A stretch of 64,000 nt of DNA from Bacteroidota bacterium (GTDB lineage: Bacteria > Bacteroidota > Ignavibacteria > UBA10030 > UBA8401). Position numbers and translations under genes: made by a program. Below are positions 7,911 through 17,236 of this stretch, piece by piece. Under the pieces are notes generated by a model that had not been told where the DNA came from, did not search any database, and worked only from the letters and a program-made list of their open reading frames with translations. The stretch is from NCBI GenBank assembly GCA_041658205.1, contig JBBAAO010000001.1, positions 2,480,001-2,544,000 on the forward strand. Reading direction: 5' to 3'. Position 1 is the stretch's first letter; the number at the start of each line of letters is the position of its first letter.

Positions 7911-10409
7911 CTATATTTTCCAATAGAGGAAGTCTTTGATGTTTGCCAACGCCGTCGGATCGATACCGCGTCGTCCGCCGAAAAGAAATTTATTTTCTCC
8001 GCGCCGAACCTGACGGCTTGCCGTACGGGCATCCTTGCGTGTCTGCAGATCCTGCAAAGCGCTGAACAATAGGCTTTGCAACTCTCCTTTGTCGACAAAT
8101 GCACCTTTTTCCGCTGCACGTGTTTGTCCCATTTCCGCAACGATGTTATCAATACCAAGTTCCGCATATGCCTGTTCTTGTGAAGAGAACTTCGACACGG
8201 CCGATGCAAACGATTCAACGGTACCGGAATGATCGCCGCCAAGATATTTCAGCAGTCCCATATTCAAGTGAATTCCGCCGTCATTGGCATCAGCACTCAT
8301 AGCCGCCGTGTAACTCTTAAACGCATTCAGCGAATCCCCTTTCAACAAATAAATATTTCCAAGATTGTTCTGCGTTGATGCGGATTTGTATGATGTGAGA
8401 ACATTGATCGCATCATCGTACTTTCCTGCATTGGCTAAAATAACGGCAGCTTCATTGGACGATTTTTCATTATTTTGTCCTTTAAGAAACGCTACTTTTT
8501 GATTTGCCATTTCGTTATTGGTATTCGAAATGCTCTGCGCATCAGCCGAAAGCAATTTCTCAATATCTGCAGCAGCCGGCGTCGCCGCAATTTTTTCGTC
8601 GCTTGCTAAGTTGCTCGGTGGAGAATTTTCCCAAGATTTTCGGACATCAATAATATCCAATTTCCCGTTTGCATCAACGGTCTTGTAATATCCACCTGCA
8701 CCCATGCTCCATGCTTCCGAGAAGGGTTTATTGATGATTGTTGTTTCCAGAGGAATCCAGACAGTATTTTCACGCACTACATATTCACGATCATTCAAAC
8801 TGACACGTGAAGCATTCTTTTTATTCACTCCCGTATCGAACATAATGAAAATATGGTCTGCTGTTCCAATCAGCATCGTGCGGATGCCGAGATTTTCTAA
8901 ACATGCGGCAAGGAGAATGGAGCTATCGTCGCAATCCCCTGCTTTCTTTGCCAGTGTTTGTCGCGGAAATTGGATTTCATCAAGCACATCCCCTTCTGCA
9001 ACAACCCAGGGATCGGAGACATAATTGATTGAGAATGCACGGACTGCATCCCAAATTTTCATTGCATTCTGCATATTCCGCGAAGCATTAGGATAAAGCG
9101 ACTGATCGAACTTCACCGTGCCGACAACATTCCGTGAAAAATTCTCTACCGATGCATCCTTATATGTTACGAATGCTCCGACATGATTTGGTTTGTTCCA
9201 GCTGATAGAGTTCTTGCTGTAGATTGTTACCGGTTTTGTAATGCTGCGGACTTTTTCCTCTCCCCCTTGATTATAGGAGATTTCCGTTTTAATCTGAGCA
9301 ATTGTATTTTCGCTAACAGCGAGGAGTTTATCTTTATCCAACGTTGCTGAAACTTCAAACGTCTTTTTCTCTCCTGCTTTCAGCAGCGGAATCATCTGTT
9401 CAGAAGCAAACGACATATAGTTGGGAATAAAAATCTTTGCTTTAATATTTTTAATATCTGCTTTCCCTGTATTTTCCAGCGTTACAGCTCCGATAGGATT
9501 CTTGGAATAATACACAAACTGCGCCGGGAAGATATTTTCCACTTTGAATTCTGTAATCTCCAGTGCGCTGGAAAGAATCGTGCTCGCTTTTTTGATTCCG
9601 CTTGTCTTGGTCGAAACATCCAGACGATTACCGGATGCGCCGACAACGGAATATTCCTGCATACCAGAGAATGCTTTGCGAAGATCGTCCAGAGTCCCTT
9701 TCATCAACACATCATACGAAGCGGAACCCCCTTCCATATAGCGCAATTTCATTTTTTCGATTAGTCCAATTTTTGACGGCAATTCGGACTCAATTTTTAC
9801 TAACGATGCATCGTTCACACCTTGGAGAATAAGTTCAACGATGATCGGTTTTTCTTTCATCTCCTTCATTTTCATTTCGATCTTCGCCATCAAATCTACG
9901 GCAAGCAAATCTCCGACTTCTTCCAGCGATTTGGAAGCTGCTTGTGCTTTTCCTTGTGAAGATTTTTTTGATGACGCGCTTGAAACGGCAAGGATCTCGC
10001 CGGTATCGGTGATGATCAATTTCACTTCACCATCGGAGGTAAATTCATTCGATTTGATTCCGTACACTTCTTTCTCTCCGCCGAAATTTGCCTGCGCTCC
10101 GCCGGCAATAATCAATTCAGCGCCATACCGTCTTCCAAGTTCTTTTGCTTTGGTCGCATCAGCAGCAGCAACGTCACGCGCACGAACTTCCGAGAACTGT
10201 CGTGAATCGACGATGCGATATCCTTTTTCCAGTAATGCTTTTTCGATTTTCCCAGCTACTTTCCTTGCCGTCGCGTCTACATTATCAATCTTTTCATCGA
10301 CAATAACCATTACACGCGGCATATCGGCATTTTGGGCCAACACACGTGCCGGCTGCATAACAGTCCCGAGCAGCGAAAACACACATAGTAACGAAAGAAT
10401 ACGTTTCAT
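7911..10409 (-). CDS. Exported LPP20/FlgO-like, transglutaminase-like and TPR protein
   Basis: An 832-residue protein with a signal peptide (MKRILSLLCVFSLLGTVMQPARVLAQ). The N-terminal part (about 30-190) resembles LPP20/FlgO/CsgG-type folds: VMVIVDEKIDNVDATARKVAGKIEKALLEKGYRIVD, then GAELIIAGGA. A middle beta-rich region (about 300-400) looks like a CARDB/NEW3-type Ig domain (NPIGAVTLENTGKADIKNI). A transglutaminase-like core follows, with Cys in KAGDCDDSSILLAACLENLG (about 491) and His/Asp in DHIFIMFD (about 519), so the Cys-His-Asp triad is kept. TPR-type helices fill about 650-790. It is 25 bases after the CsgG-like gene and belongs to that envelope cluster. A periplasmic processing or scaffold role is inference. 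Confidence 0.75.
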   Translation of the reverse strand: MKRILSLLCVFSLLGTVMQPARVLAQNADMPRVMVIVDEKIDNVDATARKVAGKIEKALLEKGYRIVDSRQFSEVRARDVAAADATKAKELGRRYGAELIIAGGAQANFGGEKEVYGIKSNEFTSDGEVKLIITDTGEILAVSSASSKKSSQGKAQAASKSLEEVGDLLAVDLMAKIEMKMKEMKEKPIIVELILQGVNDASLVKIESELPSKIGLIEKMKLRYMEGGSASYDVLMKGTLDDLRKAFSGMQEYSVVGASGNRLDVSTKTSGIKKASTILSSALEITEFKVENIFPAQFVYYSKNPIGAVTLENTGKADIKNIKAKIFIPNYMSFASEQMIPLLKAGEKKTFEVSATLDKDKLLAVSENTIAQIKTEISYNQGGEEKVRSITKPVTIYSKNSISWNKPNHVGAFVTYKDASVENFSRNVVGTVKFDQSLYPNASRNMQNAMKIWDAVRAFSINYVSDPWVVAEGDVLDEIQFPRQTLAKKAGDCDDSSILLAACLENLGIRTMLIGTADHIFIMFDTGVNKKNASRVSLNDREYVVRENTVWIPLETTIINKPFSEAWSMGAGGYYKTVDANGKLDIIDVRKSWENSPPSNLASDEKIAATPAAADIEKLLSADAQSISNTNNEMANQKVAFLKGQNNEKSSNEAAVILANAGKYDDAINVLTSYKSASTQNNLGNIYLLKGDSLNAFKSYTAAMSADANDGGIHLNMGLLKYLGGDHSGTVESFASAVSKFSSQEQAYAELGIDNIVAEMGQTRAAEKGAFVDKGELQSLLFSALQDLQTRKDARTASRQVRRGENKFLFGGRRGIDPTALANIKDFLYWKI

Positions 10410-10434
10410 GTTTCTTCTCCTGAATGATGAATAA

Positions 10435-11199
10435 TTATTTCAATTTCGATATTACAGTGGTCATTTCTTCAACCTTTTGTTTGGCAGGTTCATAACCGTC
10501 GGATTCATCCCATGCTTTTTGGTACATCGATTTTGCACTCTCGTATGACGATTTCGCATCGGATTTTTTTCCTTGTTTCTCGTACTTCTTTCCTTGATCC
10601 TCAAAATTTAAAGCTTGGGCATAGGTAATATATCCTTCAAAATTACCGTCTTTCGATGCCTCAAGTCTATTTTCATCCTCGGAAGTCATTTTCACTTCCA
10701 AATCGCTCGCGATTTTTTTCACGAGAAGCTGCAACATGGTAAGAAACTCGTCCAGTTCACCGGTTTCTTGTTCCGCTTTTAATGTCTCTCCTGTTTCTGT
10801 TCGAACAATTCGAACATCAATCCGAAGCTGATCATTGAACAGGTTGGAAAATCCACCAAAGAGCATCACTTTCGCGCCGAGCAGTTTTCCCATTTTCTGC
10901 GTGGTTGTTTTATCGACCATATCGGTCTCATTCAGGTTCAGTTCTTCAATGATTGATTGAATTCGCTGACGTTCAACAACTTTGATCCCTTTAATCTTAG
11001 TCATCTCTGTGATCATCATATCCGCCAATCCCTTCTTCAACGGATCAAGTTTGTCTTTATCGACAACGCTATTGTTTTCAAAATACAGAACTGCAATAGT
11101 TTTGGGATCGCTCGCGTACGCTTGTTGAACAAACACAACACTGTTCAACACAACAGCGCATAGCATTAGCAAACCAAAGAGTACATGTTTCTGTTTCAT
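10435..11199 (-). CDS. CsgG-domain exported protein (paralogue 2)
   Basis: A 254-residue protein. The ATG at 11199 is chosen over an in-frame ATG 144 bases upstream because it begins a clean signal peptide (MKQKHVLFGLLMLCAVVLNS...YAS) and has GGAAGGAAAT just before it. The body is a CsgG/FlgO-like domain: IAVLYFENNSVVDKDKLDPLKKGLADMMITEM, VVERQRIQSIIEELNLNETDMVD, KLLGAKVMLFGGF. A charged helical C terminus follows (TPR-like YAQALNFEDQGKKYEKQGKKSDA). It is clearly paralogous to the protein at 17237-18679. CsgG relatives are outer-membrane or periplasmic secretion and assembly factors; which one this is cannot be told. Confidence 0.8.
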   Translation of the reverse strand: MKQKHVLFGLLMLCAVVLNSVVFVQQAYASDPKTIAVLYFENNSVVDKDKLDPLKKGLADMMITEMTKIKGIKVVERQRIQSIIEELNLNETDMVDKTTTQKMGKLLGAKVMLFGGFSNLFNDQLRIDVRIVRTETGETLKAEQETGELDEFLTMLQLLVKKIASDLEVKMTSEDENRLEASKDGNFEGYITYAQALNFEDQGKKYEKQGKKSDAKSSYESAKSMYQKAWDESDGYEPAKQKVEEMTTVISKLK

Positions 11200-11248
11200 A
11201 CTGATTTCCTTCCAGTACAATGATATGATAAGTGAATAATTTTTCTCA

Positions 11249-12421
11249 TTAAAAGACGATTCGTACACCCAGACCGGCTTCAACACCCTGCACATCCCTT
11301 GAAACACCTTCCAGCGTAATGTTTCCAAGCGCATACCGAACATTCAGCGTCGGATAAAAGAAATCCGAGAATAAGAATGTTACATCAAACCCTGTTGAAC
11401 CGATCGCTGCTTTCCCTGTTTCAATCGGCACGCCTGCTACAGGAATTTGATCTGCCGTAAACATTTTCAATTCACCAACTGCTGTTCCCAAAAGCCACTC
11501 ATTCAACGGATAGGAGAGTGAATAGAGACCTTCCGTCTGCGTTGTTGCGTCATATTTTGTCGTTGTCGAACCATTGTAAAATGTGTTCGGTAAACGGTAT
11601 CGTACTCGAATCTGTAAGAGATGATTCATACTGCCGGTCTTTATTGTATATGCCGCTAAACCGATCATTCTTGGTCCCGAATGGAAAACCGTCGTACCAT
11701 TCAACTTATCTTCAAAAAAATATGTTGCTGTAAGGTCGAGCGAAATTCGTGCAATTTTTGAATAGGTAATAAAATCATACCCAAGGTTCAGTGAAAACTC
11801 ATCTCCAGCATCATATTCAAACTTCGATGCAGCTTCGACTGGTTCGTACATTCCTTTGTAGTAATACGATGCACCAAGTCCTACAACCATCCGTCGTGTA
11901 ATCGTCCCGGCATAGACTATTGCGATATTTCCGCTCAGCCCCTGTCCGAATGTCGGAACACGATAAGCAAATGCGGTCTGAGAAATAAGCGCCGCAAGTT
12001 GTAGTTGCGACGTGTTCAATTTTGTTTTACCAGTCGGCATACTGACACCTCCTGTTAACCAAAATTTTTCGCCCGGAAAGACATACGATAACGATAAACG
12101 GGTATCGACAATACTTGATACTTTCGCCGTATCAAATTTTGTTGTTGCTCCCGAATTGGTCACAGAAAACAACATTCGATCTCCTAGCGGAATGGAGATG
12201 GAAATTGGTGCAGATTGTTGGGAAATTGTACCCGAATCTTGTAAAGTCCATTGCTGCTGCGTTCCACCCAGTGACATGCCCGAAGCCCCGCTAAATAAAG
12301 ATTTGCTGCCCCCTGGCTGTTCAAATTGTGCCAGCGTAGTGTCAAAGAACAGTAATGTTACCGCAAAAATAACGGTAGAAATATGGAAAGAGCGTAGCAT
12401 TAAAGATGTATTAATCATCAC
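11249..12421 (-). CDS. Outer-membrane beta-barrel protein
   Basis: A 390-residue protein with a hydrophobic N-terminal export signal ending near TTLAQ. The rest is alternating hydrophobic/polar strands rich in Tyr, Gly and Thr (LSLSYVFPGEKFWLTGGVSMPTG, GLGASYYYKGMY, ISLDLTATYFFEDK). It ends in phenylalanine (GVRIVF), the usual signal for barrel insertion. No named family is recognised with certainty. It lies 11 bases after the T9SS protein and 49 before the CsgG-like gene, so it is probably part of one secretion or surface-assembly operon. Confidence 0.72.
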   Translation of the reverse strand: MMINTSLMLRSFHISTVIFAVTLLFFDTTLAQFEQPGGSKSLFSGASGMSLGGTQQQWTLQDSGTISQQSAPISISIPLGDRMLFSVTNSGATTKFDTAKVSSIVDTRLSLSYVFPGEKFWLTGGVSMPTGKTKLNTSQLQLAALISQTAFAYRVPTFGQGLSGNIAIVYAGTITRRMVVGLGASYYYKGMYEPVEAASKFEYDAGDEFSLNLGYDFITYSKIARISLDLTATYFFEDKLNGTTVFHSGPRMIGLAAYTIKTGSMNHLLQIRVRYRLPNTFYNGSTTTKYDATTQTEGLYSLSYPLNEWLLGTAVGELKMFTADQIPVAGVPIETGKAAIGSTGFDVTFLFSDFFYPTLNVRYALGNITLEGVSRDVQGVEAGLGVRIVF

Positions 12422-12432
12422 ATTGTATTGTT

Positions 12433-15400
12433 TTATTTGATGAAGGTCATCTTTTTGACCGACGAGAATTCGTTAACCTTCAATCTATAATAGTAGATAC
12501 CGCTTGCAACCGATTTGTGAAGATTATCGTTACCATCCCACTGCACAATATATGAACCTATCGGTTTAAATCCATTGACAACCGTTTTAACTTTTTGCCC
12601 TAAAACATTGAATATTTCTAACATTACCATTCCACTGTGTGACACGGAATACTGTATCGACGTAGTTGGATTGAAGGGATTTGGATAATTTTGTGACAGA
12701 GCGTACGCTAATGGAATAATTGGAATACCATTCGTATTCTTTTCTACAAAATTTTGACTGCCAACAATAAGTCTGAATGAACGAATCTTCTCATTTTTCT
12801 CTAATTTTAATGAATATTCATTCGAATTGGACATATCATACACACGTTCTTGTTTATTATCAAGCAAATATGTTTTGAAATCAGGTTTTATCGCACCAAA
12901 CTTTGATAATAGTATGGATACCGGTATATTTGGTTCACTGGATATGACTTCAATATCCCAAAAATTTCCCTCTGCATTGAATGCTCTGTAATCCGCAGCC
13001 AACCGTCCTTCCGTATTCTTGATTGAAATGCTTATAGAATGCTCCGGAGCAGTCGGTGGTTCCGAAAAATCATTTTCATCAAGTCCATCGACCGATGTGT
13101 TGAGCACTCCGATAAAGTTTTTATCATCAGCTGTTTTTGCTGTCCTTGCGGAAAGCTGTAACTTCCATTCATTCTGTAGTAATTCATCATGCCAATCTTG
13201 CTTCTTAGGTATATTGCTATTTTCAGTTACGAGCAGAGAATTGATCCGAATAATCTTCGGAAGTTTTCCCCTATTCTTTACCCAATAGCCATGGTACGCG
13301 TCCATATTCTGAGTGATTGAGTCATACTTACCGTCATGATAAGACCATATCACATTCTCAACGCTGTCGCTCCGGAATGAATTTTTCCAGCTGACTTTAT
13401 ACGGGAACGGATTACCGATCATATTATATCCAGGATGCAATACGATTTCAAAATCTTCTTCCGTAGCTTGAACGGTTGTTGTCCCCAAATTCATGCTGAC
13501 CGGATTCTTGGCAATCAACCAGTACCCTTCACCACGTCGGACAGTTTTAAAGTCATCCGGAAATTCGGCATATCCGGTCCGTTGATCATAATGTCCGAAC
13601 ATTCTCCAGAGTAGTTTATTCGGTTTTCCGAGATCTTTGAACAGAGCTTCAACACTCGAATCAGTAAATGCATATGGAATACTGATCATCTCATACGCTT
13701 CCTGTGGAGTCGGTTCTAACAGTGCAAGAAGATTGTCTACCAAACCAAAAATATTGAATGCAAATTGTAAATTCTTTCCGCCGAATACTCCCAATGGTTT
13801 TGTTGTATCATCCGGAATTCCGTTCCACCAGATATCGTAATCCGAAAGAGCAATAATTTTCCCTTTTCCAATCTTTGATACGGCAGCGATGTATGCGTTC
13901 GAGATTGCTTTTGCGCTTGTGTCGGAAAGATTCACAGAGAAAAGCGTCTTTGATTTTGCGGTGAGCAACGGCTCTACATAGCGCAGACTTGTATCGACGG
14001 ATAGACTTCCTGGCAGAAACATTACGACACTGTCGACACTATAAGTATAGAGATGGGATTTGAACGGCTTAGCAATAACAATACCGGCATTATCCGGATT
14101 AGTAAACATGGAATCGAGAAGTAAATCTGTGTTGAATCGTATTCCCGTTTTTGAATTATATTTTTTTGACCAACCGGAATCTTCAAGAAATGTTGTTAAG
14201 TGTTGATTCCCCTTCGCTCCGTAATCTCCAACCAATACTAGAGTGCCACCATTGTTCACATAACGCTGCAGCGAATCGACCATCTCGGAAGGCGGGGGAG
14301 CATCCGGCTGCACATACACAAGAGCGTTATAACTTTCAAACGATCCGCTTTTTTGATACTGCACTGCAATATCAGCACGCCGCAAGCTTAGCGTCAGGAT
14401 CTTATAATAATCGGCAATATTGACACCGCTGCTGGTAGAAAAACCAACGGATGAATCGATCAGAATTTTTCTCGACATAAAATTCTTCGCAACACCAACA
14501 CCCTTCAGACGATATTGAATCAGCGGAAAGCGTGCATCAGTCGTTGAGAAACGAATGTATGCTGTTTTTTCACCTACTGTACGAGGAGCAAACTTAATCG
14601 CCACTGTTGCGCTCTTGCCACTGTCGACAGTCAGTGATATTGCACTTAAATATGAGAACGATATGGTATCCCCGACTTTGCCAAGATAAGATATACCAAG
14701 AGATTTTATTCCTTCACTATTATCGATCGGAATATTGAGCACAGAATCTTTTCCCACTGTGACCGATCCAAAGTCAAACACAAATTTGTCGAATGCATCT
14801 CGTGTAAATGTATGACCGAAAAGATTGAATACTATTTCAGGTAAAAGATTATCGTTGCTGACAAAAATAAGTTTAGCGGTATGAGAACCTGACAAAAGAG
14901 ATACGAACCGAACAGGAAGTTTCACTTCATCACCTGGTAGTATTTCAAACTGACGAGGACCTGGATAACGAAATGTTACTGAATCGGTTAACATTGAAAA
15001 TTGAACCGTTACCTTTCTGGTTCCATTTTTATTGCTCATCAAAATCGTTTGAATTGAATCTTTCCCGGCCAATAAACTTCCAAAATAATAATCTGTGGTA
15101 TCAATTTTTAGACTGGGAGATCCCGTAAATTCCAATTTGTGTGCACCATTCTCGCTGCCGATATAAAAGATATTTTGATTCGTTGCGTGGGCATTAATCA
15201 GCGTGTACCAGCTTGCTTGAAGGGAATCGGAAAAATTCTTCCACGAAAGACCACCATCTTCGCTCCCAAAGACACCATATGGTCCTGTCGCAATGAGTTT
15301 TTTATCGTCGAACGAATCGTAGATAACATCATAGGCAGGGACAATAAGAGAATCCCAAATTGTACCTCCATTTATTGTTTTGAATATTCGGTACGGACCA

Positions 15401-17232
15401 CTTTTTTGTTCATCGAAAACGGATGGAAGTAATATTTCCTTGTTATTTTTGGGATTAATTGTTGGACTGATTGTCGTTAACACTAAATTTCTAGAAGCGG
15501 TGGGAACAAAAACGGATTTCGGCAAATTACCAGAAATATCGATCCAGGTCTGACCAAGATTTGTCGATTTATGTAGACCATATCCTGCATAATAGATTGT
15601 TAAGCTGTCAATCGGGTCAAATTCAAAATGTTCAGGAACATGCGTTGTATCTACCGGAAATGGTGAAGAAACTAGAGACCACGAACTCCCTCCATTTGTG
15701 GAAAGTCTTAATCCAAATGCTTTCGTGTGCAATAAAAGAAAGTCTGGATTTTTTGATGAGATTCGAATAGTCATCTCATTTTTACCAGTAGTAAATTCTT
15801 GCTTGTTGATAATAGTGGATGAATCGACTGTAAAGACTGGTGCCCAAAGCACACCGTAATTTGTGCTTCGATACATTGTATAAGCAGTTCCTGCGTAGAG
15901 ATAATCCTTTTTATGATCAACGGCCAATGCAGTAACGTATGGATTTGTCAATCCGAGATTCACCGGATTCCAGGTAAGTCCTTCATCATTGGAACGCACG
16001 ACACCGCCGCCGAAGATCCCAGCAAAGACAGGTATAACCGTCGGCGTCTGGTGCACCGATACGAGATTACGAATGAGTGTTTGAAAAATTCCATCGTTCT
16101 TATGTTGCCACGTGTTTCCGGTATCGTTGCTGATAAAAACACCGGCAGTTGTTCCCATGTATATCTTTCCTTTATCTTTTCCATACGGAACAAAAATGGA
16201 CATAATGTCGGACAATCCATCGAAAACTTTGGTGATCGGCGGCTGGCTGAATGGACTGATTGAGATAATGCTGTTGAGTCTGGAATCTATCTTAAAAAGG
16301 CCATGCTGAACGGTACTCGGCATTGGTCTGCCGTTATATTCCGAAGCATTAGAAGCAACAAAGAACGAAAATTTATGTTCACCATTTTGTCCGGCCGTTG
16401 GATCAAATTTATCATAGACAAGAACCCCGTCGGTAATGACACCGGAGATGGGAATATTATTTTTTTTAATCGCCTGCCATGCCGTATCTGCATAATCTGA
16501 TTGTACACCAAACATTCCGTCAGCGGTTCCTATGACAGCTCTAAAATTGATGGTGCCTATTCCCGTCGTATCAATTTCCATCGCATAGATCCTGCGTGCC
16601 GCACCTGTCGGTAAATTCTTATTGAACGGTTTCCATGATTGACCGCCATCCGGAGAGAAAAATAAACCAACAGAATCGGCAAACCCCGTGGAAACGATCA
16701 CCCGGATATTATTGATATCGGACGGATGGACAGCCACTTTAAATGCTGTGCGATTTCCAAAATAGACATTGTCTTTAAGAGGAAGCCATGTCTTTCCTGC
16801 ATCGTTCGACCGAAGTACTCCGTTGAAATCAGTACCAAACATAATTGAGGGATTGGCAAGAGAGTATTTAATGCTAAAGGTCGGATAGGGAAAAGCTGAT
16901 TGAAGCATCCATGAAAATCCCTTATCAGTACTCCGATAGAGCCCCATGGTTGTGGCCATCATGACAGTATCGGAAGATCTAGGGTGCAAGGTAATCTCAC
17001 CGATAGTCAGATTCTTAAAATTCTGCGAGGTTACTTTATTCCAACTCTCTCCACCATCAATGGAACGGTATAATCCATTTTCTCTCACAACGGCAAAAAT
17101 AACATCGTCATTGAGAGAACCAGTAAGATGTGTAATCACCCCACCCTTGGGTCCGAGAGAAGAAAGTTTAGGCTGCTGAGCAAAAAGGAACGTGCCCAAC
17201 ATCAAGGTTGATACAATTATGCTTTTATACAT
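12433..17232 (-). CDS. Giant secreted Asp-box (BNR) protein with T9SS type A sorting domain
   Basis: A 1599-residue protein with a signal peptide (MYKSIIVSTLMLGTFLFAQQ). The first about 700 residues hold roughly eleven Asp-box motifs of form S-x-D-x-G-x-x-W (such as YRSIDGGESW, YRSTDKGFSW, LRSNDAGKTW, FGSEDGGLSW), indicating sortilin/VPS10-like beta-propellers. Next come two ASH/DUF1573-like Ig repeats (about 720-920), a GATase/DUF4350-like alpha-beta segment (VDSLQRYVNNGGTLVLVGDYGAK), and Ig-like linkers. The last about 85 residues are a type A sorting domain: LSQNYPNPFNPTTSIQYSV, LEIFNVLGQKVKTV, ASGIYYYRLKVN. This sends the protein through T9SS, cleaved and surface-attached or released. It starts 4 bases after the CsgG paralogue 1. 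Confidence 0.88.
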   Translation of the reverse strand: MYKSIIVSTLMLGTFLFAQQPKLSSLGPKGGVITHLTGSLNDDVIFAVVRENGLYRSIDGGESWNKVTSQNFKNLTIGEITLHPRSSDTVMMATTMGLYRSTDKGFSWMLQSAFPYPTFSIKYSLANPSIMFGTDFNGVLRSNDAGKTWLPLKDNVYFGNRTAFKVAVHPSDINNIRVIVSTGFADSVGLFFSPDGGQSWKPFNKNLPTGAARRIYAMEIDTTGIGTINFRAVIGTADGMFGVQSDYADTAWQAIKKNNIPISGVITDGVLVYDKFDPTAGQNGEHKFSFFVASNASEYNGRPMPSTVQHGLFKIDSRLNSIISISPFSQPPITKVFDGLSDIMSIFVPYGKDKGKIYMGTTAGVFISNDTGNTWQHKNDGIFQTLIRNLVSVHQTPTVIPVFAGIFGGGVVRSNDEGLTWNPVNLGLTNPYVTALAVDHKKDYLYAGTAYTMYRSTNYGVLWAPVFTVDSSTIINKQEFTTGKNEMTIRISSKNPDFLLLHTKAFGLRLSTNGGSSWSLVSSPFPVDTTHVPEHFEFDPIDSLTIYYAGYGLHKSTNLGQTWIDISGNLPKSVFVPTASRNLVLTTISPTINPKNNKEILLPSVFDEQKSGPYRIFKTINGGTIWDSLIVPAYDVIYDSFDDKKLIATGPYGVFGSEDGGLSWKNFSDSLQASWYTLINAHATNQNIFYIGSENGAHKLEFTGSPSLKIDTTDYYFGSLLAGKDSIQTILMSNKNGTRKVTVQFSMLTDSVTFRYPGPRQFEILPGDEVKLPVRFVSLLSGSHTAKLIFVSNDNLLPEIVFNLFGHTFTRDAFDKFVFDFGSVTVGKDSVLNIPIDNSEGIKSLGISYLGKVGDTISFSYLSAISLTVDSGKSATVAIKFAPRTVGEKTAYIRFSTTDARFPLIQYRLKGVGVAKNFMSRKILIDSSVGFSTSSGVNIADYYKILTLSLRRADIAVQYQKSGSFESYNALVYVQPDAPPPSEMVDSLQRYVNNGGTLVLVGDYGAKGNQHLTTFLEDSGWSKKYNSKTGIRFNTDLLLDSMFTNPDNAGIVIAKPFKSHLYTYSVDSVVMFLPGSLSVDTSLRYVEPLLTAKSKTLFSVNLSDTSAKAISNAYIAAVSKIGKGKIIALSDYDIWWNGIPDDTTKPLGVFGGKNLQFAFNIFGLVDNLLALLEPTPQEAYEMISIPYAFTDSSVEALFKDLGKPNKLLWRMFGHYDQRTGYAEFPDDFKTVRRGEGYWLIAKNPVSMNLGTTTVQATEEDFEIVLHPGYNMIGNPFPYKVSWKNSFRSDSVENVIWSYHDGKYDSITQNMDAYHGYWVKNRGKLPKIIRINSLLVTENSNIPKKQDWHDELLQNEWKLQLSARTAKTADDKNFIGVLNTSVDGLDENDFSEPPTAPEHSISISIKNTEGRLAADYRAFNAEGNFWDIEVISSEPNIPVSILLSKFGAIKPDFKTYLLDNKQERVYDMSNSNEYSLKLEKNEKIRSFRLIVGSQNFVEKNTNGIPIIPLAYALSQNYPNPFNPTTSIQYSVSHSGMVMLEIFNVLGQKVKTVVNGFKPIGSYIVQWDGNDNLHKSVASGIYYYRLKVNEFSSVKKMTFIK

Positions 17233-17236
17233 GACA

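Noticed and set aside
11200..11343. 48-residue N-terminal extension of CsgG paralogue 2
   Set aside because: It overlaps the barrel gene's 3' end and precedes a clear signal peptide that starts at 11199 with a strong ribosome site.
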